Of a stretch of DNA of 64,000 nt, positions 58,031-64,000 are shown in pieces. A program made the position numbers and the translations under genes. The notes under the pieces are model-generated. The model was given only the letters and a program-made list of their open reading frames with translations, did not search any database and had not been told where the DNA came from. Each line of letters opens with the position of its first letter. Position 1 is the stretch's first letter. This stretch comes from Pseudactinotalea terrae (GTDB taxonomy: Bacteria; Actinomycetota; Actinomycetes; Actinomycetales; Beutenbergiaceae), in the NCBI RefSeq assembly GCF_009733845.1, contig NZ_WNXZ01000001.1, positions 682,001 through 746,000 on the forward strand. The letters run 5' to 3'.

Positions 58031-58873
58031 CTAGATCCTGCAGGCGTCGATCGAGGTCACGAGAATGGCGCGCGCGCCCACCTCGTAGAGCTGGTCCATG
58101 ACCTGGTTGGTCGCACGGCGTTCCACCATCGAGCGCACGGCGACCCAGCCGGACGTACGCAACGGCGACACGGTCGGCGACTCCAGGCCCGGCGTGATCG
58201 CCACGGCTCGCTCGACCGCCGACTCGGGGATGTCGTAGTCCATGAGCACGTAGCGGCGAGCCACCTGCACGCCGTTCAGCCGCCGGTCGAGCACCGTCAG
58301 GCCCGGGTGCGGCTCGCCCGCGGGGCGGATCAGCACCGCCTCGGACTGCAGGATCGGCTCGCCGAACACGTCGAGCCCCGCCGCGCGCAGCGTGGAGCCG
58401 GTCTCGACCACGTCCGCCACCAGGTCGGCCACCCCGAGCCGCACCGTGGACTCGATCGCGCCGTCCAGGCGAACGACCTCGGCCTCCACCCCGAGGCTGC
58501 GCAGGTGGTTCCGCACGAGCACGGGGTAGGAGGTGGCGACGCGCTTGCCCGCGACCTGCTCGATCGAGGTGATCTCGCCCGCCGGGCCGGCGTACCGGAA
58601 GGTCGAGGACGCGAACCCGAGCGCCCGATGTTCCACGGCGTCGACGTCGGAGTCCAGCAGCAGGTCACGGCCGGTGATACCGCCGTTCACGGTGCCGGAA
58701 CCCACGTACACCGCGATGTCGCGCGGGCGCAGGAAGAAGAACTCGACCGCGTTCGCCTCGTCCACCAGGACGAGCTCACGGCCGTCACGGCGCTGCCGGT
58801 AGCCGGCCTCGCGCAGCATCTGGCTGGCTGGCTCGGCGAGCGAGCCCTTGTTCGGGACGGCGATGCGCAGCAT
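58031..58873 (-). CDS. hisG: ATP phosphoribosyltransferase HisG (long form)
   Basis: A 280-residue long-form His[47 protein letters not shown]-type [20 protein letters not shown], the PRPP loop [20 protein letters not shown], and the C-terminal regulatory domain ([20 protein letters not shown]) that binds histidine for feedback inhibition. It catalyses the first step of histidine synthesis. ATG 58873 follows GAGGAG, 17 bases after hisE. Confidence 0.95.
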   Translation of the reverse strand: MLRIAVPNKGSLAEPASQMLREAGYRQRRDGRELVLVDEANAVEFFFLRPRDIAVYVGSGTVNGGITGRDLLLDSDVDAVEHRALGFASSTFRYAGPAGEITSIEQVAGKRVATSYPVLVRNHLRSLGVEAEVVRLDGAIESTVRLGVADLVADVVETGSTLRAAGLDVFGEPILQSEAVLIRPAGEPHPGLTVLDRRLNGVQVARRYVLMDYDIPESAVERAVAITPGLESPTVSPLRTSGWVAVRSMVERRATNQVMDQLYEVGARAILVTSIDACRI

Positions 58874-58890
58874 CGGTGGCTCCTCGGGTC

Positions 58891-59154
58891 TCACAGGTGC
58901 TTGTAGACGTCGTTGAGATCAAGGCCACGCGCGATCATGAGGACCTGCAGGTGGTACAGCAGCTGGGAGATCTCCAGCGCTGTCGCCTCGTCGCCCTCGT
59001 GCTCCGCGGCCATCCAGACCTCGGCGGCCTCCTCCACGATCTTCTTGCCGATCGTATGGATGCCTGCGTCGAGCTCCGCGACCGTGCCGGAACCGGCCGG
59101 CCGCTCCTCGGCCTTGCGCGCCAGCTCTGCGAACAGCTCGTCGAACGTCTTCAC
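58891..59154 (-). CDS. hisE: Phosphoribosyl-ATP pyrophosphatase HisE
   Basis: An 87-residue MazG-like His[41 protein letters not shown], and [20 protein letters not shown]. The conserved Glu/Asp residues in EEAAEVW and E-x2-Q bind magnesium. It performs the second step of the pathway, next to hisG. Confidence 0.95.
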   Translation of the reverse strand: MKTFDELFAELARKAEERPAGSGTVAELDAGIHTIGKKIVEEAAEVWMAAEHEGDEATALEISQLLYHLQVLMIARGLDLNDVYKHL

Positions 59155-59193
59155 GGCCGGTCAGCCTACCTGCGTCACGACCATGCCTCCCGA

Positions 59194-60198
59194 TCAGTCC
59201 ACCGTTGCGAGGAAGTCGTTCGTGAACGCCGTCGTGGCATCGACCTCGCTCTCGATGAGACCCAGCTCGAGCATGGTCGTGGACATCGCCTGCCACCGCT
59301 CCGGGTCCTGCTGACCCCAGGTCTGGGTCAGGTCGCCGTACAGCGGCACCGTCGCCTCGGCGACCGAGGTCATGATGGCGCGCTGCTCGTCCGTGATCGT
59401 CCCGGGGATCTCCTCGGACGCCGCCTCGACGGCGAGGTTCGGGTCCGCGGCGATGTCCGCCACCGCGCGGCCGACCGCCTCGATCACGCCGCGGAGCCCG
59501 GCAGCCGACTGCTGCGTGACTCGGCTCGTGGTGCCGAGGCCGATGCCGACGAGCGGCACGTCACCGATGCCGACCGCGGACACCGCGAGGCCGGTGGCCC
59601 GGAACTGGGGGACGTCGTTGTTGACATAGCCCATCACGGCGTCGACGTGTCCGCCGGACAACGCCGCCTGCTGGGTGTACCCGATGTTGGAGATCGTGAG
59701 GTCGGCCTCGGTCAGGCCGGCAGCCTTCAGCATCGCGAGCAGACCGAAGTAGGTCTCGCCGTACGGGCCGGGGATCCCGACGGTCCGGCCGGCGAGGTGC
59801 TCAGGCGCGGTGATGTCGCTGCCCTCCGGCACGATGAGCACCACCGGGTAGGTCTGGTACATCGTCGCGACGCTGATCACGTCGGTGCCCTGCGCCCGCG
59901 CCTGCAGCATCTCGTCACCGCCGGCGACCACGATCTGCTCACGCCCGCCGGTCAGCGCGCCGAACAGGTCCTCGGAGTCACCGTGGTGCCGCAGCGTGAC
60001 GTCCACCCCGGCCTCGGTGAAGTAGCCCTGCTGCACCGCGAGATAGAACGGTGCGAACTGCACGTTCGGCACGTACGTGAGGCCGATCGTCAGCTTCGTA
60101 TCGGGTGCGCCGGGCGTCGGGTCGCTGCACCCTGCCGTCAGCAGACCTGCTCCCAGCGCTCCGGCGAGCATGAGCGCTCGGCGTCGGGTCACCACCAT
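59194..60198 (-). CDS. ribY: ABC transporter substrate-binding lipoprotein, NMT1/THI5-like (RibY-type)
   Basis: A 334-residue lipoprotein with a Tat-like Arg pair (RRRALMLAG) and lipobox LTAGC. The NMT1/THI5 fold is visible in LTIGLTYVPNVQFAPFYLAV, QQGYFTEAGVDVTLRHHGDS, VVAGGDEMLQARAQGTDVIS and GIPGPYGETYFGLLAMLKAA. Relatives are often labelled ThiY. The operon is led by an FMN riboswitch, so the likely ligand is riboflavin and the gene is RibY-type; this assignment rests on the riboswitch, not on binding residues. It overlaps ribX by ten bases. Confidence 0.85.
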   Translation of the reverse strand: MVVTRRRALMLAGALGAGLLTAGCSDPTPGAPDTKLTIGLTYVPNVQFAPFYLAVQQGYFTEAGVDVTLRHHGDSEDLFGALTGGREQIVVAGGDEMLQARAQGTDVISVATMYQTYPVVLIVPEGSDITAPEHLAGRTVGIPGPYGETYFGLLAMLKAAGLTEADLTISNIGYTQQAALSGGHVDAVMGYVNNDVPQFRATGLAVSAVGIGDVPLVGIGLGTTSRVTQQSAAGLRGVIEAVGRAVADIAADPNLAVEAASEEIPGTITDEQRAIMTSVAEATVPLYGDLTQTWGQQDPERWQAMSTTMLELGLIESEVDATTAFTNDFLATVD

Positions 60199-60950
60199 CG
60201 GACCATCCTTTCGAGGCCGCGCACGGCCAGATTGATGGCGACCGCGAGGGCCGCCAGTACCAAGAGCGTCGCGACCATGCCGGCGGTGTCGGCGCGGTCA
60301 CGGAAGACCGAGAGGAGCACGCCGAGCCCGGCGCCCCCGATGACGAACTCGCCGACGACGGCGCCCGTGACCGAGAGCACGAAGCCGTTGCGGATCCCCG
60401 TCAGCACGGCAGGCAGCGCCATCGGGCCCTCGATGTGAAGGAGCAGGCGGCCACGGTTCGCGCCGTCCACCCGCGCGGCGTCGATGACGTCACGATCGAG
60501 GGTCGAGATCCCGAGCACGGTGTTGAGCAGGATCGGGAAGAACACCAGCAGGGCGCACAGGATGGCCTTCGGCAGCGCGCCGTAGCCGAACCAGAGGGCC
60601 AGCAGCGGTGCGAACGCCACGGCGGGGATCGCCTGGGAGGCCGCGAGATACGGCCCGAGGGCCGCCGCCGCTGTGCGCGAGTGCGCCAGCAGATAGCCCA
60701 GCGGCAGCGCCACCACGAGACCGAGCAGGGATCCCAGCGCGCTGACCCCGAAGGTCTCGGCCGCCGCCGCCAGGATGTCGCCGTCGGCGATCTCGGCGGT
60801 GAGCCGCACGGCGAGCTCGGCCGGCGACGGAACGAACGCCGGCCCGAGCGCAGCCGAGGCCAGGGCCCAGACGCCGACGAGGACGACGCCCAGCAGGACC
60901 GGGGACGCGACTCGGCCGCGCGCCGCGATCTGGCCGGCAGGTATCGCCAT
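60189..60950 (-). CDS. ribX: ABC transporter permease (RibX-type, SsuC/ThiX-like)
   Basis: A 253-residue permease with about six helices. The EAA-like loop reads DAARVDGANRGRLLLHIEGP-MALP and is followed by GIRNGFVLSVTGAVVGEFVI. ATG 60950 is preferred because GGGGAGAGGA lies upstream and is the Shine-Dalgarno that the riboswitch platform can cover. No ATPase gene follows; RibXY systems elsewhere also lack a dedicated ATPase, so a shared one may serve. Confidence 0.88.
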   Translation of the reverse strand: MAIPAGQIAARGRVASPVLLGVVLVGVWALASAALGPAFVPSPAELAVRLTAEIADGDILAAAAETFGVSALGSLLGLVVALPLGYLLAHSRTAAAALGPYLAASQAIPAVAFAPLLALWFGYGALPKAILCALLVFFPILLNTVLGISTLDRDVIDAARVDGANRGRLLLHIEGPMALPAVLTGIRNGFVLSVTGAVVGEFVIGGAGLGVLLSVFRDRADTAGMVATLLVLAALAVAINLAVRGLERMVRWW

Positions 60951-60959
60951 CGCGATCGT

Positions 60960-60990
60960 CCTCTCCCCTGGCGAAATCCGGGGTGAGAGG
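60960..60990 (-). promoter_or_regulatory. Ribosome-binding-site sequestering hairpin of the riboswitch
   Basis: On the minus strand CCTCTC-A-CCCC (60990-60980) pairs with GGGGAGAGG (60968-60960), which is the ribX Shine-Dalgarno sequence. This gives a stem of about nine pairs with one bulge, ending nine bases from the ATG. FMN binding to the upstream aptamer should favour this hairpin and block translation. Confidence 0.7.
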
Positions 60991-61047
60991 GGTGCACCGG
61001 GCACCCACCTGACGGCGGCGCGACCCGGTCGGGCCGCTCCCGCCGCG

Positions 61048-61190
61048 TGCTTCCTCCCATCCGGACTTTGACCGTCGGTCCTGGAGTTCCACCAGGTCAA
61101 CCGCCACCGCCCGTCCGGGTGGACGAGCGCTGCCGGGTCGCGGACTATCACCGCCGGTTCGGAATTGCACCGACCCCGGAGCACGTCAAG
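61048..61190 (-). ncRNA. FMN riboswitch (RFN element)
   Basis: Read on the minus strand, the conserved blocks appear in order: CGGGGTCGGTG, AATTCCGAACCGGCGGT, AGTCCGCGA, a variable arm, GACCTGGTG, AACTCCAGGACCGACGGT and AAAGTCCGGATGGGAGGAAG. These are the core sequences of the FMN (RFN) aptamer. It sits 97 bases upstream of ribX and controls an ABC transporter rather than riboflavin synthesis genes. Exact ends are estimates. Confidence 0.96.
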
Positions 61191-61290
61191 CTCATCGAGA
61201 ACTTTAGTACGTCGTCCCGGCGACAAGCACACGCTGTGGGGTGTCTCACGGGATGGTGCAAACGGCGCCGACCGGCTACTGTCGGGAAAG

Positions 61291-61314
61291 TCACGTGAGT
61301 GTGATGCAGCACAC
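61291..61314. promoter_or_regulatory. Two adjacent palindromes upstream of surface-protein gene
   Basis: TCACGTGA (61291-61298) is a perfect 8-bp palindrome and is directly followed by GTGTG-ATGCAG-CACAC (61299-61314). Together they end 27 bases before the start of the Val/Pro-rich protein and could be operator sites. The second resembles a GlxR/Crp half-site pair but the spacing is off by one. Confidence 0.4.
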
Positions 61315-61341
61315 GCCAACGCTTGTCGGGGGACGGCCACC

Positions 61342-62463
61342 ATGGACGACGCGCACGCAGCGCGCAGCGAGGGCACCTGGGTGCGCCTCCTGCTGCGGCG
61401 TGGGCTGCTGGTCGCAGGTGCGCTCGGCGCGGCCCTGGCGCTCTCGACAGCGATGGCCTCGGAGGCCGAGGCGGGGCCGCTGGACGGCCTCCTGGACCCG
61501 CTCTCCGACACGCTCGACGAGGTGCTCTCCCCCGTCACCGACGACGTGATCGCCCCGGTTCTGGACGGCGCCGTCGCACCCGTGGTGGATGACGTCGTTG
61601 CTCCCGTGGTGGACGAGATCGTCGCTCCCGTCGTGGACGAGGTGGCCGCACCGGTGGTCGAGGAGATCGCCGAGCCTGTCGCGCCGGTGGTCGAGGACGT
61701 CGTCGCCCCCGTGGTGGGAGGGGTGCTCGAGCCGTTGTCGCCGGTGGTCGATGACGTCGTGAAGCCTGTGGTCGAGACGGTGACTGCTCCTGTCGCCGAC
61801 GTCGTGGCTCCGGTCACGGCCGCGGTGGCGCCGGTGCTGGGTGTGACGGAGCCGGTCGTCGAGGCCGTGCAGCCGATCGTGGCTCCGGTTGGTGAGCTGC
61901 TGGTTCCCGTGACCGATCTGCTCGACCCCCTCGACCCCGTGACCGACAGTGGCGAGCAGGTCCCGTCCGAACCCGCGCCAGGTGGCGGAGCCGGCGAGAC
62001 GATCGTTCCGGGTGGTGCGACCCCCACTCCGGGGACCGTGATCACGCCGAGCACCTCAGCACCGAGCGGCCTCGAACAAGGCCCGGAGAGCGCGGCCGCG
62101 ATGCCTGATTCGCGACCCGGGGTTCCCGCTGGCGCCGTCATCCTCAGCGACGAGTGGGGCCCGAGCAGTGGCCATGCCGGGGCGAACGGCGTAGCTGTGC
62201 CCTCGACGACCTCCGCTGAGCCGGTGTCGGCGCCGCCGCACAGCCCCGAGCAGGTCCCGGCACCGAGCCCCTTGAACCAGACGTCAGCGCCTGCGCCGAC
62301 CCCGGCGCCAGGGTCGTCCGCGCGCACGGTCCACGGCCACGAGGTCGCGGTCGTGGACCCCTTTCACCCGAGCCTTCCGAACAGCTACTGGACGGCCGCC
62401 GATCGCGACGCGCGTGCGGCGCACCCGACGACGTTCCACGAGGTCCCTGTCTCACCTGGATGA
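61342..62463 (+). CDS. Secreted Val/Pro-rich repeat protein
   Basis: A 373-residue protein. A signal peptide (LLLRRGLLVAGALGAALALS, cleaved near SEAEAG) is followed by about 145 residues of degenerate 9-11-residue repeats of the type DDVVAPVVDE/EPVVE (61521-61950), then a Pro/Ser/Thr/Ala-rich linker and a short end region (SLPNSYWTAADRDARAAHPT). There is no LPXTG, membrane anchor or catalytic domain. GGGGGACG precedes ATG 61342. It lies 80 bases upstream of the chaplin/collagen-like gene, so both may form the same surface structure. I recognise no family. Confidence 0.8.
   Translation: MDDAHAARSEGTWVRLLLRRGLLVAGALGAALALSTAMASEAEAGPLDGLLDPLSDTLDEVLSPVTDDVIAPVLDGAVAPVVDDVVAPVVDEIVAPVVDEVAAPVVEEIAEPVAPVVEDVVAPVVGGVLEPLSPVVDDVVKPVVETVTAPVADVVAPVTAAVAPVLGVTEPVVEAVQPIVAPVGELLVPVTDLLDPLDPVTDSGEQVPSEPAPGGGAGETIVPGGATPTPGTVITPSTSAPSGLEQGPESAAAMPDSRPGVPAGAVILSDEWGPSSGHAGANGVAVPSTTSAEPVSAPPHSPEQVPAPSPLNQTSAPAPTPAPGSSARTVHGHEVAVVDPFHPSLPNSYWTAADRDARAAHPTTFHEVPVSPG
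61521..61950 (+). repeat. Degenerate repeats encoding (D/E)xVxAPVV units
   Basis: About 14 imperfect copies of a 27-33-bp unit encode APVVD/EPVVE-type motifs within the secreted Val/Pro-rich protein. Units have diverged at both DNA and protein level, so the array is older than the collagen-like tract downstream. Confidence 0.75.
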
Positions 62464-62472
62464 GCGGAGCAC

Positions 62473-62491
62473 GCCGCGCCGTGTGCGCGGC
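62473..62491 (+). terminator. GC-rich hairpin after Val/Pro-rich gene
   Basis: GCCGCGC (62473-62479) pairs with GCGCGGC (62485-62491) across loop CGTGT, starting 10 bases after the stop. It has no T-run, so it may be an attenuator between the two surface-protein genes rather than a full terminator. Confidence 0.5.
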
Positions 62492-62543
62492 ACGTGCCCT
62501 GGCGCGGATGCGCCAACCCACTCAGACAGGAAAGAGATCACTC

Positions 62544-64000
62544 ATGCATGCATTCGTTCGGCGCGCGCTGCAAACAGCGCTCGTCGCAGGCGGCCTCTTG
62601 GTCGTCGGGGCCGGTGCGGCCCACGCTGCCGAGGATGACACCCTCGGCCTCCTCGGGCTCGATGTCGAGCTCGATCTCCCGCTCAGCGAGGTCACCGAGG
62701 CATTGCCCGACGTCGCTGTCGACGTCCCGGTCGACGTCAGCGTGATAGTGGACGACGTGGCACTCGGGCTTCTTGGGGACGCGACGGTGGAGCCTGCTGC
62801 GCAGCCGACGGCACCCGCAGCCGCGCCGGCGGCTGAATCCGACGCCGCTGAGCCGGCCACGACCAGCTCGATCGACGTCGACGCCCCGGTCACCGTTCCG
62901 ATCACGGTCTCCGACGTCGCCGTCGGCGTGCTCGGCGATGCCGCAGTGCAGTCATCCGAGCCGGAGCCCGCCACCACGACCGCGGCTGACTCACCGGGTG
63001 CCACCTCAACGGCAGACGGGATCGCCGCGGATGTGCCGGTGACCGTTCCGGTGACGGTCTCGGACATCGCTGTCGGGGTGCTCGGCGACCCCTGGGTGGC
63101 CTCGTCCACCTCGACGCCGACCACCGATCCGGCCGAGCCTGCTCCGGCGGGCTCGAGCACCACGGACGGGATCGACGCGGACGCGCCGATCACGATCCCG
63201 GTGACGGTCTCGTGCATCTCCGCCGGCGTCCTGGGTGACGCCAGCGCCGCGTGCACGAGCCCCAGTGGGTCCGCGCCTGCTCCGGCAGGTTCCAGCAGCA
63301 CGGACGGCATCGACGCCGATGCGCCGATCACCGTTCCGGTGACCCTCTCGAACATCGCGGCTGGTGTGCTCGGCGACGCGGCAGTGGAGTCCTCCGAGCC
63401 CGCTCCGGCGCCCGGCGGACCCGCACCTGCGCCGACGGGTTCGAGCACCACCGACGGCGTGGACGCGGACGTCCCGGTGACGATTCCGGTCACTGTCTCG
63501 TGCATCACCGCGGGCGTGCTCGGTGATGCTGCCGCGACGTGCTCGACCACCGGTGCGGCTGCGCCTGCTCCGGCAGGTTCGAGCAGCACGGACGGGGTCG
63601 ACGCCGACCTGCCGGTGACGGTGCCCGTGACCATCACCTGCATCACGGCAGGGATCCTCGGCGATGCCGGTGCCACCTGCCCGGCCCCGGCATCTCCCCC
63701 GAGCCAGGAGTCCTCACCCGAGGAGGTCGACGGTATCGGGCTGGAGATCCCGGTCACGGTCCCGGTCGACCTGTCCTGCCTCTCGCTGGGAATCCTCGGT
63801 GACGCATCCGCCGCGTGCGGCACGGCGGGCGAGCGCGGTGACCCGGGCGACCCCGGTGACCCGGGCGACCCCGGTGACCCGGGCGACCCCGGTGACCCGG
63901 GCGACCCCGGTGACCCGGGCGACCCGGGCGACCCGGGCGACCCCGGTGACCCGGGTGACCCGGGCGACCCCGGAAACCCAGGAACTCCTGGCACCCCCGG
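62544..64000 (+). CDS. Secreted protein with chaplin-like repeats and collagen-like tract (C-terminus outside window)
   Basis: The frame starts with ATG 62544 (AGGAAAGAG upstream) and is open at base 64000, giving at least 485 residues. A signal peptide ([20 protein letters not shown], cut near AHA) is followed by eight repeats with the core [10 protein letters not shown]-x4-AGVLGDA. Four of them carry a Cys pair C-x12-C ([60 protein letters not shown]). This resembles the amyloid-forming chaplin core (VPV-x-VPVNVCGNTVNVVG, Cys pair). Ser/Thr/Ala/Pro linkers separate the repeats. From residue 429 a Gly-x-y tract of 19 triplets, mostly GDP, runs off the window. It is probably a cell-surface fibre or coat protein. 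Confidence 0.85.
   Translation, partial: MHAFVRRALQTALVAGGLLVVGAGAAHAAEDDTLGLLGLDVELDLPLSEVTEALPDVAVDVPVDVSVIVDDVALGLLGDATVEPAAQPTAPAAAPAAESDAAEPATTSSIDVDAPVTVPITVSDVAVGVLGDAAVQSSEPEPATTTAADSPGATSTADGIAADVPVTVPVTVSDIAVGVLGDPWVASSTSTPTTDPAEPAPAGSSTTDGIDADAPITIPVTVSCISAGVLGDASAACTSPSGSAPAPAGSSSTDGIDADAPITVPVTLSNIAAGVLGDAAVESSEPAPAPGGPAPAPTGSSTTDGVDADVPVTIPVTVSCITAGVLGDAAATCSTTGAAAPAPAGSSSTDGVDADLPVTVPVTITCITAGILGDAGATCPAPASPPSQESSPEEVDGIGLEIPVTVPVDLSCLSLGILGDASAACGTAGERGDPGDPGDPGDPGDPGDPGDPGDPGDPGDPGDPGDPGDPGDPGDPGNPGTPGTP
62709..63818 (+). repeat. Eight chaplin-like repeat units
   Basis: Units lie at about 62709-62790, 62872-62950, 63018-63094, 63168-63254, 63307-63387, 63456-63541, 63594-63680 and 63732-63818. 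Units 4, 6, 7 and 8 encode the Cys pair; units 1, 2, 3 and 5 have Asp or Asn and Val instead. Linkers contain a repeated [11 protein letters not shown]-type segment. Confidence 0.85.
63828..64000 (+). repeat. Collagen-like GDP tandem repeat (9/18 bp), cut by window end
   Basis: The units alternate GGCGACCCC and GGTGACCCG (18-bp period), encoding Gly-Asp-Pro triplets after an initial GER, and turn into GNP/GTP at the end. Units are nearly identical in DNA, suggesting recent expansion. The tract continues beyond base 64000. Confidence 0.93.

Noticed and set aside
58876-60438. 520-codon rightward frame opposite hisE and ribY
   Set aside because: Spans two genuine leftward genes and has no recognisable domain.
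61048-61190. TPP riboswitch, suggested by the ThiY-like neighbour
   Set aside because: The sequence lacks the CTGAGA and ACCTGATCTGG-type TPP blocks and contains all FMN aptamer blocks.
61299-61314. GlxR/Crp binding site
   Set aside because: The TGTGA and CACA halves are one base too close for the 16-bp consensus; kept only as an unspecified palindrome.
60951-62327. N-terminal extension of the ribX frame rich in Thr-Thr-Gly-Ala repeats
   Set aside because: It is the complement of the Val/Pro-rich repeat gene and would cross the FMN riboswitch; the real ribX start at 60950 has a good ribosome binding site.
62522-63994. 490-codon leftward frame starting with a GSPGSP collagen-like tract
   Set aside because: It is the reverse complement of the GDP repeat. 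The rightward frame has a signal peptide, ribosome binding site, Cys-pair repeats and the regular G-x-y tract, so the rightward gene is real.
63828-64000. CRISPR array
   Set aside because: Repeats are contiguous 9/18-bp coding units without spacers.

Overview
The window is high-GC DNA from an actinomycete, with densely packed genes, frequent GTG starts and many ATGA/GTGA stop-start overlaps. Several blocks match the conserved actinobacterial order known from Mycobacterium tuberculosis: pgsA-like/DUF881/sbp/DUF881/garA/ftsR/bifunctional nuclease/MerR (17.1-22.4 kb), rbpA with ppm1-lnt (45.6-48.3 kb), helY/dagK-like/tatC/tatA/pafC/pafB (48.7-55.9 kb) and a PH-domain protein with hisG-hisE (57.6-59.2 kb). 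Gene content (RbpA, PafBC, Ppm1, F420-type LLM enzyme, WYL regulators) supports Actinomycetota. The lineage within it (Micrococcales/Cellulomonadaceae-like is my guess) cannot be fixed from sequence alone.

0-2.5 kb: a translationally coupled cassette of an intracellular subtilisin-like protease with a YWDPVP tandem repeat, an ECF-type sigma factor and a conserved protein that leaves the window. 2.9-16.3 kb: tRNA-Pro with terminator, a stub of an HNH-endonuclease N-terminal domain, APH-like kinase, P-type ATPase, a USP plus two-gene fluoride channel operon, VanY peptidase, LysG/LysE, membrane molybdopterin oxidoreductase, MFS pump, thioredoxin/DUF4395 pair, LLM oxidoreductase. 17-23 kb: the cell-envelope/division-regulator block; two inverted repeats with the same ACCCTC/GAGGGT half-sites sit before garA and before the second MerR gene. 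23-30 kb: hydrolase, NAD-binding and metal genes, including an AztD/AztC-like zinc pair behind a Zur-type box.

30-36 kb is the accessory part: genes are sparser and several are small or broken. It holds a beta-flower-like protein with a YPG repeat, a sigma-like regulator followed by a 54-residue and a 72-residue basic protein ending at a strong hairpin, and a gene broken by one extra base. 36-45.5 kb: lipocalin, an AraC-VOC-PPOX-UvrA2 operon, Tat-exported PhoX, DinB, WYL regulator and aldo/keto reductase. 45.5-60 kb is mostly housekeeping, with a SigR-type promoter before rbpA.

60-64 kb: an ABC permease and NMT1/THI5-like binding protein lie behind a clear FMN riboswitch whose expression platform pairs with the ribosome binding site, which points to riboflavin (RibXY-type) uptake rather than thiamine precursor uptake. 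Divergent from it are two secreted repeat proteins. One is valine/proline rich. The other has eight repeats resembling the chaplin core, four with a Cys-x12-Cys pair, followed by a collagen-like Gly-Asp-Pro tract cut off by the window edge. This last locus is the most unusual object in the window.
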